Assembly (NCBI GenBank): GCA_034698045.1
Contig: JAQGAU010000713.1
Span: 1 to 24,670, forward strand
Length of the DNA: 24,670 bases
Reading direction: 5' to 3'
Origin: Paramacrobiotus richtersi
Taxonomy: Eukaryota > Tardigrada > Eutardigrada > Parachela > Macrobiotidae
In this document: one piece after another, positions 1-10,562 of the stretch
Layout of the letters: every line of letters starts with the position of its first letter
Numbering within the stretch: position 1 is the first letter of the stretch
Notes under the pieces: generated by a model
Seen by the model: only the letters and a program-made list of their open reading frames with translations
Told to the model about the DNA's origin: nothing
The model's database searches: none
Made by a program: the position numbers and the translations under genes

Positions 1-560
1 CCCATCGCGGCGATAGTGGTATGCTTTGTACTACTTTGAACTGTGTTTAACTAGAACAACGTATCAAATGCGGTGGGCGCAGAGAGCGAGCGCAGCGAAG
101 CGAGCCAGCCCATCGCGGCGATAGTGGTATGCTTTGTACTACTTTGAACTGTGTTTAACTAGAACAACGTATCAAATGCGGTGGGCGCAGAGAGCGAGCG
201 CAGCGAAGCGAGCCAGCCCATCGCGGCGATAGTGGTATGCTTTGTACTACTTTGAACTGTGTTTAACTAGAACAACGTATCAAATGCGGTGGGTGCAGAG
301 AGCGAGCGCAGCGAAGCGAGCAAGCCCATCGCGGCGGTAGGAATATTTTCTATTTATTCTTCTCTGTGTTCAACGGGACAATGAATCGAATACGGTGGGT
401 GCGGAGAGCGAGCGCAGCGAAGCGAGCAAGCCCATCGCGGCTATTGTAATATGTTCTGTATTACTCGAACTGTGTTAACTTGAACAAGGAAATGAATGCG
501 GTGGGTGCAGAGAGCGAGCGCAGCGAACCGAGCTAGCCCATCGCGGCGATAATAGTATGC
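1..560. repeat. Tandem satellite, 106-108 bp unit
   Basis: The block beginning CCCATCGCGGCG recurs at 1, 109, 217, 325, 431 and 537, so the period is 108, 108, 108, 106 and 106 bp. The first three units are nearly identical. The later ones diverge in the AT-rich half but keep the GC-rich half, GCGAGCGCAGCGAAGCGAG. The array starts at the window edge, so it probably continues to the left. No coding potential was seen. Confidence 0.95.
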
Positions 561-592
561 TTTATGTTACCTTAAAGTGTTTTCTCTTTAGC

Positions 593-840
593 AATGAATT
601 GAATTGAACTGAATTAATTTCATTTTGTTTCCATTCATTCCAGTTCAGTTCATTTCAAATCAATTAGATTCATTTCAATTCAATTTATCTTGATTGATTT
701 AAATTCGTTTGAATTCATTTCAATTCATTCAGTTCTGTTCAATTTGATTCAGTTTATTTCGGTTCAATTCAGTTCAATTCAGTTCATTTTAGTTCATATC
801 AGTTCATTTCAGTTCACTTCAATTCAATTCAGCGCAGTTT
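593..840. repeat. Degenerate TTCAATTCAG-like simple repeat
   Basis: About 250 bp made almost entirely of variants of TTCAATTCAG, TTCATTTCAG and GAATTGAA, with an irregular period of about 10 bp. It follows directly on the satellite array. It looks like a decayed minisatellite and has no coding potential. Confidence 0.85.
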
Positions 841-885
841 AATACACCCAGTACATCAACCGCCGATTAGGACGAAAGGTCCACT

Positions 886-974
886 AATATTACTGACGCC
901 GATATGCACCGGAAGGTGCATCACCGGCCAGCGGGCGCTTCAAGAAGCGGCCTGCAACCAAGGCTTGTAATATT
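886..974 (+). other. Structured stem-loop element, copy A
   Basis: AATATTAC (886-893) can pair with GTAATATT (967-974), enclosing two hairpins. The first is TGCACC (905-910) and GGTGCA (915-920), closed by a GGAA loop of the GNRA type. The second is CGCTT (936-940) and AAGCG (945-949) with loop CAAG. The segment TGACGCCGATATG is shared with copy B at 1169. Paired bases change in a compensated way between the copies, which suggests a conserved RNA or single-stranded DNA fold. I could not assign it to a known ribozyme or RNA class; it lacks the hammerhead core. Confidence 0.55.
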
Positions 975-1057
975 TATATAAAGAAAAATAATTAGTCATA
1001 ATCATAGTAAATGGCCAAGAGCCACCACCAATAGAGCCATCAGTCGAGGGCCAAAAA

Positions 1058-1147
1058 GGTCACGTATATCAAACATAGACCTCACTTAGTTAATTTTCGA
1101 GATACCGTAAAGGTCACCATCCGTAAAGGTCACCAAAAAAAAGGTCA
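1058..1147 (+). promoter_or_regulatory. Cluster of four AGGTCA half-sites
   Basis: AGGTCA occurs at 1058, 1111, 1127 and 1142, always in the same orientation and always preceded by AA, as AAAGGTCAC. The last three are 15-16 bp apart. AGGTCA is the canonical nuclear-receptor half-site, and an A-rich 5' extension is typical of monomer-binding receptors. No gene start is close by, so this may be part of the local repeat and not a functional element. Confidence 0.3.
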
Positions 1148-1168
1148 CCAAAACCAAAAAAAAACGCT

Positions 1169-1244
1169 AATATTACTGACGCCGATATGTACCGTGAGGT
1201 ACATCTCGCGTGTGTCCAGCGGACACACTTTGGCTTGTAATAAT
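1169..1244 (+). other. Structured stem-loop element, copy B
   Basis: Second copy of the fold at 886. AATATTAC (1169-1176) faces GTAATA (1237-1242). The first hairpin is TGTACC (1188-1193) and GGTACA (1198-1203) with a GTGA loop, again GNRA. The second is a perfect 8-bp stem, GTGTGTCC (1210-1217) and GGACACAC (1221-1228), with loop AGC. Relative to copy A, the C:G pair in stem 1 has become T:A on both sides, and stem 2 is entirely different in sequence yet still paired. Confidence 0.55.
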
Positions 1245-1273
1245 ATAATAATATAATAATATAATAATATAAA
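1237..1273. repeat. TAATAA microsatellite
   Basis: A run of AATAATAT units directly after the second stem-loop element. Simple repeat, no coding potential. Confidence 0.9.
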
Positions 1274-2700
1274 GTTCACTAGGATTGGTTGCTGCAGCAA
1301 AAATTAGGACTAGAGTCGGGTCAAATCGGAGGTTCTGCGCAACAGAGTGCCACTTCGCGGATGTAAACATTAAACGGCTATGAAATTTTAAAACGAATTT
1401 TAAGAATTTTGAAATTCATTTCCGATTTTCACAACCATCCGTTCTGGCTGAAACTGGTTAAGAGCTACATCCGAATACATAGCTCCTAACTATTTGTAAT
1501 ACTGGGTGCTGCGCCCAGATTTTACTTCTGCACCCCGGATGTAAAAGTAAAAACAGTTTTACAGCCATCACAGTACATCTGTACACTCTCCCTGCCACAC
1601 GGCACAGAGTTTGTTCATTTCACTGGCGTGGGCCGCATACAGTAATGCCGCATATCTGTGAAAATTTACCATAATAATAATTATTAGAGGGTTTATTTGT
1701 CAGTACACCCGGAGCAAGTTAGCAATAATCCCAGAGTTATGCAAAAAGCTTCGCAGTTTATTGCTGCTTTACATTGACTTCCTTGCCTTACAGCACGAAT
1801 CACTACAGTCACTACAAAACTTTATTGCACGTATTCAGCAATATTATGTTACTATTACCACTTCAAAGGCACAAGCTAATTATCATCAGCAGTTTCTAAT
1901 CTGCTACGTAAGAAATCAGAAACTGCGGCTTCTTGACCGAATGACAGAAAAAATCTCGTAAGTGTTAGCAGCGACAGGAGCTGTTCCCACGATGCCAATG
2001 GACATCGCGTGGCCCGTTGCTTCTCTTTAAACACTAAATTAATCACCACATTAAACACTACACTAATCCGCTGGTAGACGAAGTCATGAAGAGATACAAT
2101 TTCGCATGCACCATGAATACTGTAGCATAGCAACGAACGTGGAAGTGGCGTAGTACCAGTACCAGTGGTACCGAATAAACATGCAGTGCTTCGACGCACT
2201 GGCAAAACTACGTAATTGTAAGCGTACGCAAGGGCACGGCATTGTTATTGTTATATTGTATTGTCATTTGTTATGTCGCGATTTAAAATAAGCTCCTCTA
2301 GCAGTTCCAGAAATATTTAGAGTAGCAACCCCCCGACCCCCAAGGGGGAAAAAGAAAAAGTCAAAAGGGTAAAAAAAAATAAAAACGAAATTTATCGAAC
2401 ACTCCAATTCCAGAACCTTCGTAATACCAGTTCCATTAATGCGGAGGTTCGATTCCACTAGAATCGGTGCGCACTAGAATCGAACGACATTGCCCTTGCC
2501 AAACCTCACACGGACGATTAGTTCCGACAAAAAAAGAGCTCGCCCCGGCTGAATTATCTCGCCCCGGGTATATTAGGGAAATGGACTTTTCTCACAGAGA
2601 AAACGAGAGCTCGCATAGTCAGTCGCAACCCGACAAGCGACTATGCGGGTATCCCCTTTTTGAGTGAAAACAGCCGACTTAAATAACTGCGAGCGCCTGT
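1274..2700. other. Intergenic, no gene seen
   Basis: Only short scattered ORFs with no recognisable product. Contents: an interrupted hairpin around CTGGGTGCTGCGCCCAG near 1503; a C-rich then G-rich stretch near 2327-2346 that can fold; a direct repeat of CTCGCCCCGG near 2540-2567; and an imperfect inverted repeat CGCATAGTC...GACTATGCG at about 2612-2646. Part of this may be the outer left arm of the transposon, but no boundary was found. Confidence 0.5.
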
Positions 2701-2725
2701 GCCGCACGAGTCGTCATAGCGCATT

Positions 2726-2869
2726 GCCGATTGGCCAGTTGAAAAAGCCTTCGTACGATTACCTAGCTCAATTGAGATTGGCTGCAAACTTGCTGATCCG
2801 ATTGGACAGTTGAATGACTCTGATTGGCAAATTCATTCCACCCTTTTTGGTTTTATCGATATCTGATTG
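2726..2869. repeat. Cluster of GATTGG (inverted CCAAT) motifs
   Basis: GATTGG occurs five times in about 145 bp, at roughly 2728, 2775, 2799, 2821 and 2863; two copies share the longer form CGATTGGNCAGTTGAA. On the other side of the transposon the reverse complement CCAATC occurs near 13351 and 13722. Opposite orientation at the two flanks is what subterminal repeats of a DNA transposon look like, but these are short motifs and could equally be CCAAT boxes. Confidence 0.35.
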
Positions 2870-3193
2870 GGTGTGCGCATTTAGAAAACTGATTCCTGTT
2901 GGTCGTTGATCTAATGCATAAATCTGTAATATTTATACATATGTTTACATATTTTATCTAGATGTTTTCTATCGGTATTTGTGTATGCAGTACGCTCAAC
3001 TTTAATTACTGTATTAACAAAATCATACTGTCACCTAGTCCAACAGTAAGACTTTCTTATCATTTCGTGCACAAAACCTGCGAAATAAACCATATTGGGA
3101 AAAAATCAGGAAATCCCGTCCAATTATGCTATGAAAACACAAATACAGCAATAAAAAAGCCATAAATCCAACACAGTATTGTCTAATTTCTGT

Positions 3194-6100
3194 TCAAAGT
3201 TTGCATCGATATTGGCAAAATTTCTCAGCAACAGTGGTCAAGATAGTTTGGTGGCTATCATCCTTCCAGAATGGCCTTTCGTGTAGCAGTTCTGTAATAT
3301 GATCTGCAAGCAATAAGGATAATATCAACATGAGACGGTACTCGTATCCAGTAATACCATGATTTAATTAGCCTTGAAGAACTTGAAAAATAAGTCAGAC
3401 AAATTTAATGTTGCAAGTAACACATTTTCTAAAGTATTTTACGAAAGTTTCACTTGAATACAGCTAGTCTACATTAGCTTCAAAATTTCTATAAAAAAAT
3501 GAAAGCAAATTTTTAATTAACGGAATTAAACTTACATGTCAGTGCAGTGAACAGGCTTCCACCCAGAAGATTTGTTAACTGTCCCGATTCGCCTTTTGAC
3601 CACAACGATGCAAGACGTTCCAGCCCTCCATAGCCTCCAACCAGTTGTATAAAAAGGCACCATTTGTAAATCGGAAGTGTTTTGCATTTGGATTTCAGCA
3701 GCCACAGCGTAGTTTCGTGAACGAAGACTTCAGGAGTTCCCGAATGCAGCAGAACTTTCTTTCCATCGTTAGTTGAAAAATACCATGGCGCGGAACGATT
3801 TCCAATCTCAGTGCAGTTGGAAGGCACGGGTGCCGGAGGCTTTTTCAAATGTTCATAAGGCCTAGGCTCTGAAAATGAAAGGGATGAAAAGAATATATAT
3901 TTTAATGAACTCATTATTCATCGTTACTCTGCGACTTTTGTTCGCGCTGCTGGTTGGCCGGAATACTAGCTGCACTTCCGCCATTGCCCGCTAAATCTGA
4001 AACAGCAGTCAAAGCTAACTGATATCCAAACAGAATCACAAAACCGCAAAACTATGCAAGCTGATGCGAATGACACGTGTCGATTTAAGAACGCTTACCA
4101 TAGTTTATCCCGTTCTCGTTGCCTTGATTTACCGAATTCTGATTCTGAATCGGTGCAATTGCGGGAAATCCTGAAAAATCGAGTATTATGAAATTTAGAT
4201 CCAGCAGCACAATTTACGGCTTCCACAACTTAAGCACCTTTGTCAACACGGGACACCGTTTGAGTTCTGTTGCTGTTCGGCGTTTCTTGACCATTTTCAT
4301 GTGTGTAAGTATTTGCTGCGACTCCGGGATGTACTGCAGACAGCCAAAGTAAAGCTAATAATAAAGGAAACGATAACAGCAGCAAATAATAAAGTAAAAA
4401 TCTGAATAACCTGCAGCGGGTGCACTGGCGACAGCAGCTATTTCTTGCGGACGAAGGATTTCCGGTGCCTGAGTTTCTGCAACGACACGAGCTGAATCGT
4501 AAACGAAACACCGCTGTGAAACGTGACAGGATTATGTACCTGGAACGAACGTATTCTGCAGCTGTAACTGAGCGGATCCGGAAGGACCTAGTTGCATATT
4601 TTCTGCGTACGGGTTTGGATTGAAAGTGCCGGGATATCCTGTAGTACCGCGCGAATAAAATGTTTTGCGATACTGCATACGAAATGCAGATACTTGCCGT
4701 TACTATCAGGATAGCGAAAAGATGAGCTGAAAAAAGTTTCTGTTAAGAATAAACGGAATTTGAATATAAGTAATTGTAGTGAATGGATACATTTCGGGGT
4801 TTTTAAGTTCTTACCTTGAGAGGTCCATGTAGCTGCGTTCACCGTAACCGGAGTCGTCCAGGAAGCCGTAGTTACTGAAATCTGCTGGAAAGATTGGTTC
4901 AAGAGCGTCAGGAATGGCCAGAGTTGAATTATGGCGGTGCTGAGCGTCTGAAAATGTTGTAAATTTATTGAAGGCCAATAAACTACACGCTCAGAAGTGG
5001 TGCTAACCGTTTCCAGGCGTCCGAGGCCAGCAGTTGCTTTGTTGGTTCTGAACGAAAGTTATTTCGGGAACTCCTGACCTATAACTGCAAATGAGACAAG
5101 TGTGCGAAGTTTTGCATTGAGAACAGTACCCGGGAACGCTGTTCGTTGGCGGTCGACATCCTCCAGCATTCAATGTCACTTGACCTGCAACAATACAATC
5201 ACGCTACCCAAAACCTTAACTGTAAGTCAGTTCAGTACGTATTAAATTATATTTCGAAATTTAAGAAAGTTTCGCAAGTAGAGATAGTTGCAAATCAGTT
5301 CGACAGATACCTGCACATGAGATTGGGTCTGCTGTTTTAGATGTAGAGGCGGAGTAACTTATATCTCTGGAAATACAGTCATTATGAAAGAAACGTTTCT
5401 TTTTCAAATGCAAATTATGTTGACCTGTTCCTGATTTGGCTGGCTTGCGATGGCAAACCTGTCAATGGAATATCACAAAATTTGATTGAATGTTATATGT
5501 CCGACTATATGCACCAGTCCAATTTATGAGAAAGTACCCGCGCTGTCTTTGACCGCAGATTCGTTATGGTTAAACAGGAGATTCACAGGAGTTCCCGCAT
5601 TTCTACAGGGAGAGCATCAATAATAAAAGCGCAGATTTAAGCTATAGTACTACCGTACCCTGAAGCGTTGTTTGTTCGTTCAATTGATCCAGCAAGCGCA
5701 GTGCTCATTGAAACGGTTGGGACGCGCATGATAGTACCGTTGAGATGGGCTTGCTTTTGAGCTGCAGCGAACTCATCAGATGGGCTTGGGGGCCTCCGAA
5801 TGGCGGCTGGTTTTGGCCGTATCGGTTTGAAAATAACACCGTTCTACAAGGGGGATGCATATTCGTTATTTTCTTATTATTATTATTTACTTTTTTTACA
5901 AAAAACAGACTAGTTCCTTACATCAGTCGCCGGCGGCGTATTTTTTGGAGTTTCGGCTGAACATCGTGCTCTTGCTTTTTCGAGTGCGGATTTTGGATAT
6001 ACGGCTTTAACTGAAGCTTGGTACCATACACCGTTCTCATTCCACTTGCACATGAGAATATCTTCGGCAATGATTGTACATCCGTAGTCCGGAATTAAAT

Positions 6101-6668
6101 GCGATCGCGATACCCCATCCGCTTTAGGCTTTAAGACGGTCAGGAGGTCCTGAGGTTCCACGAGCTGAACGTTGCGGTCTTGCTTGAACTTTACATATAT
6201 TGACTCTGTCAGAAAAGGTATATCTGCCATTTCAGTTACAGAAGATGATACATATGCCAACTTATTTTTCTTAGTATACGTACTACCGTAATGTGAAACA
6301 AAACTGTGGATATTTATTACTTATGGCAACAAAAGGTTTACGCGGACATGAGGGTACCTTCTGCCTTGAGGTGATACTGCAGAGCGAGTGCAAATTTTTC
6401 TTTCGCCAGCTTTCTCTGCTCCCTCAGAAGATGTAGGTCTTCGGGCTGTAGCTGTTCCAGATCGTCCGCGTCAGCGGACGCGGTCGCGGGTTTCCCTTTT
6501 CCGCGCGTTCTCTTGGACGGAGGCCCGCTTACCTGACTCTCGTATTCAGGATTTCCCGCACCTTTAAACAGATTGCAAACACAATGAGCGTGCGGATCAA
6601 CTAAAATAAGCACAAGAATCTGCGGTTTTCGACGTACCTTTTCCTCGCGCTTGCTTTGGGTTAACCAT
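3194..6668 (-). CDS. Transposon-encoded Tudor-like/BEN-domain protein (616 aa, 15 exons)
   Basis: Exons, high to low: 6668-6638, 6600-6358, 6223-5922, 5843-5659, 5602-5538, 5073-5008, 4947-4815, 4726-4698, 4638-4588, 4476-4411, 4333-4238, 4170-4099, 3996-3928, 3868-3536, 3303-3194. All 14 junctions keep phase and the sum is 1851 nt, ending in TGA. Residues 57-90 form a charged helix. Residues 98-166 resemble a Tudor or chromo-barrel fold (KWNENGVWYQASV). Residues 255-470 are Asn/Pro/Gln-rich and probably disordered. Residues about 506-605 resemble a BEN domain (KVLLHSG, LLGGSLFTAL), a DNA-binding fold of chromatin regulators. I infer a nuclear DNA-binding protein acting on the element. Exon 8 appears to use a GC donor (alternative GT donor at 4703, same phase). 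The first intron is only 37 nt, so the start is the least certain part. Confidence 0.75.
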
Positions 6669-7251
6669 TCTTCCGCAATTTAACGTAGAAGTTTTTCTAC
6701 GATCGTTCAGGTTTCCTACCAAACGCGGAAAAGAAAGAATAACAAAATGTTTTACAAAAACATACTATAATAATTGCTGCCAATCACAATATTGCAAACT
6801 AGCTAAAATGGAAAGACTTCAGTAGTTGCGCGCCTATTGCAGAAACGAAGTAATAACTCTAATTCTGGCATAACAGTCTGAATCCACATAATTATTATCG
6901 TGCTGAAACTAACGACGCCTTTTAATCTGCATTTTTGGCACTTGACAAAGAAACGACATCGCGCCCAGACATAAGTAGCGACCGTCAGCTCCAAGTAACA
7001 TGCCATGCAGGATGTCCAGCAGTGGGAGGTTGCGCGTTCGACACAATAACCGCAAACAAGTCATAATTGAAAATGCTCACACGGCATGCACTACTTGTCC
7101 CAAAACTAAACAACGTTAAACCTATAATTATGAAATATTTACTTTTAATTTGAGATTACATACTGGCACGTTTTATTTTCGAGTATTCCGATGCGCTCTT
7201 AATCTGACTTCTGAAAAGATTTTCTCCCGTTTCCCCTGTAATTTTTATAAA
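6669..7251. promoter_or_regulatory. Divergent intergenic region of the transposon
   Basis: 583 bp between the start codons of the BEN-domain gene (minus) and the transposase (plus), so it should carry both promoters. It is AT-rich, contains no exact copy of the dispersed 12-mer, and shows no obvious TATA box at a fixed distance. The call rests on gene arrangement only. Confidence 0.45.
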
Positions 7252-9988
7252 ATGCCTCGGAAAATAAAGACAAGGGAGGAGAAAAGAATTGCCAAGAATA
7301 TTCGCCAAAGAAAATACCGTGGAAGTTTTGAGGCTTTCCCAAATCACAGCGCTGGTGCGCATGCTTGCAGCCATGGGAAAAATCCGTCCTTGACATTTAC
7401 GGGAAACGTTGCTCCCAACAATATAACGGGAGTTCCTGCTGAACCACAAGAAGAAGACAACCCAGCTGTACTTGACGAAAACTGCACAGGTACAATCATA
7501 AACTTAACGATGGCTAAAGTTTTCTTGCATGTGCATGTGCTGCTTTTTTCGCGTAAGTTAAATATACGTACACTTCCTTTTCATGATTGCAGCTGAAATC
7601 GAAATGTGTGACGTGGCAGCCGAAACCAGCGAGGACGAAGGACTTCCTGTGAATGATATGGTGGAGGCTGTTAAAAATATGTTGCTAAGCGATCAAGAAA
7701 CATCAACTGTTGAGGACCCTTTGTTCCCTGGAAGTAGTGTGCCGTACCTGTTCGGCCTTGCTGTCGTGATGGCATTTATTCGGATATACAAGTTAAGTGT
7801 TGCAGCAATTGGAGCGTTGTTGGCTCTGCTTACGTTTCTTCTTCCAAAACCGTCGAGATTGCCTTCGTCCATGTATCTCCTCCAGTCGCGAATACAGGAC
7901 TTCCACCTAGCTAAGCCGGAAACCCACTTCGCTTGCCCAACGCGGACTTGCGGTAGTTATTTAGGCCTCGATACGAAAAATAAAGACGACTTGTTCTACT
8001 GCTCGAAGTGCAATTCATCTTGGAAGCGTGGAGATCTTAATAATTGTTCATTTGCTGTGTTGCCAGTAGCTCCGTACCTGAAGCATCTGCTTGAGACATA
8101 TTCCATTCAGTGGCAGTCCAGGAAGTCCCGTGATGTTTGTTTATCTTCTCTTGAAAGTGGACGATGGTTCAAGAAGCGGCAGGAAGCATGTAAGGACAAG
8201 TTTGTTACAGTTAGTTCTTTTTCGGACGGAAAGAAGATTTCGAAGTCCTCCCAGAAGTCAGCATGGGTGCTTACTTGGACATTATACTTGGGACCGAAAT
8301 TTACAGGAACTCCTAACCTTTCCACTGTGTTCTGTTCGCTAGCCAAAGAGTGGAAGCCTACTATAAGCTGTCTAATGACACCTTTTGTTAAGGAGCTGAA
8401 AGAATTAGCAGACGTTGGCGTTACCTGTGTGCCGAAAGGAGAAACTGTTGAACAAAACATCAAAGTATTCGTAAGCCACCATGCTGCGGACGCTGCTGAA
8501 CGTTGGAAAGTGAAATGTCACTGCATGTATAATAATTTATATGGATGTGTACACTGTGAGATCAGAGGAAAATTACTGGACGGTACCTATCGATACCCTT
8601 TGGAGGAGGAGATGTCGCCGTACCGTTGTTCGCATCTGACGAAAGTGCTCGGACTTGAAAAGGAAGAAACGGGAGCTCCTGAGTCGCCTGACAAGATAGA
8701 CCATTTCATGGGAGTGCAAGGATTTCCGATTCTGGCGGAGTTGCCATATTTTGACCTTACTAACAGTATTCCGACTGAGCCGATGCACAATGTTTTCGAA
8801 GGAGTCAGCAAGAAAATTCTGAAGATATTACTGAAAGAGGATGGCAAGTACGCAGTTTCCTGGAGGCTGACACCGCAACAACACCGCAATCTGGACGCTG
8901 CAATAGATGCGGTACAGCCGCCGGTTTGTATGAGACGCATCCTGCGCAACACTCAGTATATGGGTGAATGGAAAGCTTCGGAACATTTGTTTTTTTGCCT
9001 TTTTTATGCTATTCCACTGCTGTTTAACGTACTGCCTGTGGATCGATTTTTGGTCCTCGCGAAGTTCTACGCTGCCATGCAAATGTGCTTCCAGCCACGT
9101 GTTACCGTAGAAGATCTTGTCCGAGTTCAGTGTCTGATTCGGGAGTTCCTGAGTGATATGACGGAGATTTTTGGAACACAAATAATGACGTTTAATATGC
9201 ACCAGCTTTTGCATTTACCTTATTACATCTTCCAACACGGAACACCAAACAATTTCTGGGCATTTGAGAATGAGCGATATCTTGGACATATAGGAGCTCT
9301 GTTACACGGGTCGCAGCACCAGAATCTTCAACTGGCGAACAAAGTTTACCTGGCGCAGGTAGCCCTGTCCTTAGAAGCCCAGTTCCTTCGGACGAATCAC
9401 GGCGAGCTGATAGAAGAAATTCCATTTCTACAGCGCGGAAGCACGCCTTCTATTACGTCAAATGCTGAAACCGACTACGGAAGAGCTCTGTTTCATGGCA
9501 AGGCGGTGCAGCGAGATCTACAAGCAATGTTCGGTCTGGAAATCTTAAAGCTAGTACAAGACATCTGCAGTCAGCTTGAGAAGAGAACAGGACTTCCCGT
9601 TTCTACACAACTATACGATAAATGTACTGTTGAAAATGGTTACCTGCTGGACACTGAGAATTACGACAGGCGACAACGTCGCAAGAATGATGCTTATGGA
9701 ACTGACAGCGGTATGTTCTTCGCATCGTGCTTCGTGCACATACATTCTGGAAACCGCAATATGTCGCTCGTAATTGGCCGGAGGACGGAAGAAGTAGCTC
9801 TGAATTACTACGGCTTTGAGAATGATTCTTTGCTGAAAAACTGCCGAAACATGTACTATAAATTCCGCAAGACGGAAGATTACAGTATTCAGTTTACTGC
9901 CAAGGTTAAAAATGCTGTTTTGATAGTTCAGAACGACATAAGAAATTCGGTTGCACTTCCTGTGTATAAACAGTTTTGTCCAGACTGA
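7252..9988 (+). CDS. EnSpm/CACTA-type (TNP2-like) transposase, 877 aa
   Basis: Two exons, 7252-7489 and 7593-9988, joined in phase 1 across a 103-nt intron (CAG|GTACAA...TTGCAG). The N-terminus is highly basic (MPRKIKTREEKR). Residues about 134-164 are a hydrophobic helical stretch, probably a conserved helix of this family and not a membrane anchor. A zinc-binding-like cluster follows, CPTRTC at 194-199 and CSKC at 216-219. The catalytic region resembles TNP2: SDGKKI near 290, the HHAADAAERW block near 378, CVHC at 398-401, PTEPMHNVFEGV near 473, NMHQLLHLP near 614 and AFENERY near 636. Asp in the first two blocks and Glu in the last are the likely DDE residues. It would cut the element's ends and integrate it. 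No frameshift or internal stop is seen. ATTAAA near 10090 could be its poly(A) signal. Confidence 0.85.
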
Positions 9989-10149
9989 TAGTTCTGCTCT
10001 GCGGGAAATCCTGTTTTAGTGAAATGTCAACAGGTTTTGGTTTCTGTATAACTTGAAAACAGAGACTTGTACCGCAGTCATAAGGGAAAATTAAAATGAA
10101 TATTTACTAAGCCATTTCTCTTTCGCACATATAAGTCACAGTAAAACAG

Positions 10150-10562
10150 ACAGGTCATCACTCATACCAGTTTAACATAAAATCAAGAAGTAGCAAATGT
10201 CAAAAACCACAGTACGACATTATGCAGATCATAATTCATGAGCAAATTTCTAACACAAACGTAATACTATCCAAGAGCGGACTTCAAATGCAAATCAAAG
10301 AATGCCAGCTAGCTCGACTGGTACTTATTCTAATCCACGCACAATTCCAGCAGGAGCAGGAGTAAAAACATAAGAAAATCTAATCCCAACCTTCAATCAG
10401 TGTGGAGAAACGGAAAACCAAAATGACCAAGACCAGTCTGTCTGTACGGAACTTCAAATCAAGCGCAGTAAGAGGCCACACACACAAACTCCTCGGAACA
10501 TACAACAATTTGTTTCAGGAACTCCCGGCTTCAAACCTGCGAAACGATTAAAAACGTTATGA
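10150..10562 (+). CDS. Two candidate 3' exons on the + strand
   Basis: A frame open from about 10134 ends at a donor (CTG|GTACTT, 10320/10321). An acceptor (CAATCAG, ending 10400) opens a second exon, 10401-10562, in the same phase, ending in TGA. The possible first exon begins at 10150 after AAACAG, or contains a start ATG at 10222. The C-terminal part is basic (KPAKRLKTL) and includes the dispersed 12-mer at 10516. It could be an alternative C-terminus of the transposase, through a weak donor AAG|GTTAAA at 9904/9905 in matching phase, or a small separate gene. Its TGA (10560-10562) directly abuts the minus-strand TAA (10557-10559). The composition looks coding, but no family was recognised. 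Confidence 0.45.

Noticed and set aside
886-974. Hammerhead or twister ribozyme
   Set aside because: The hammerhead CUGANGA and GAAA pair is not present in order, and the twister internal-loop bases after the second strand of the main stem are missing.
2440-2480. tRNA-like B box (GGTTCGATTCC) suggesting a tRNA gene
   Set aside because: The bases either side do not form a T-stem, and no A box, anticodon arm or acceptor stem can be built upstream.
3101-3165. Possible + strand terminal exon beginning at the CAG of the 12-mer at 3107
   Set aside because: An acceptor-like site and 17 open codons exist, but there is no upstream exon to join and the peptide matches nothing.
5146-5340. 64-codon + strand ORF inside the BEN-like gene
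   Set aside because: It lies within the 464-nt intron on the opposite strand and has no recognisable features.
7727-7850. Membrane segments in the transposase
   Set aside because: The hydrophobic stretch sits where TNP2-like animal transposases, as I recall them, have a conserved helical region; a membrane role makes no sense for this protein.
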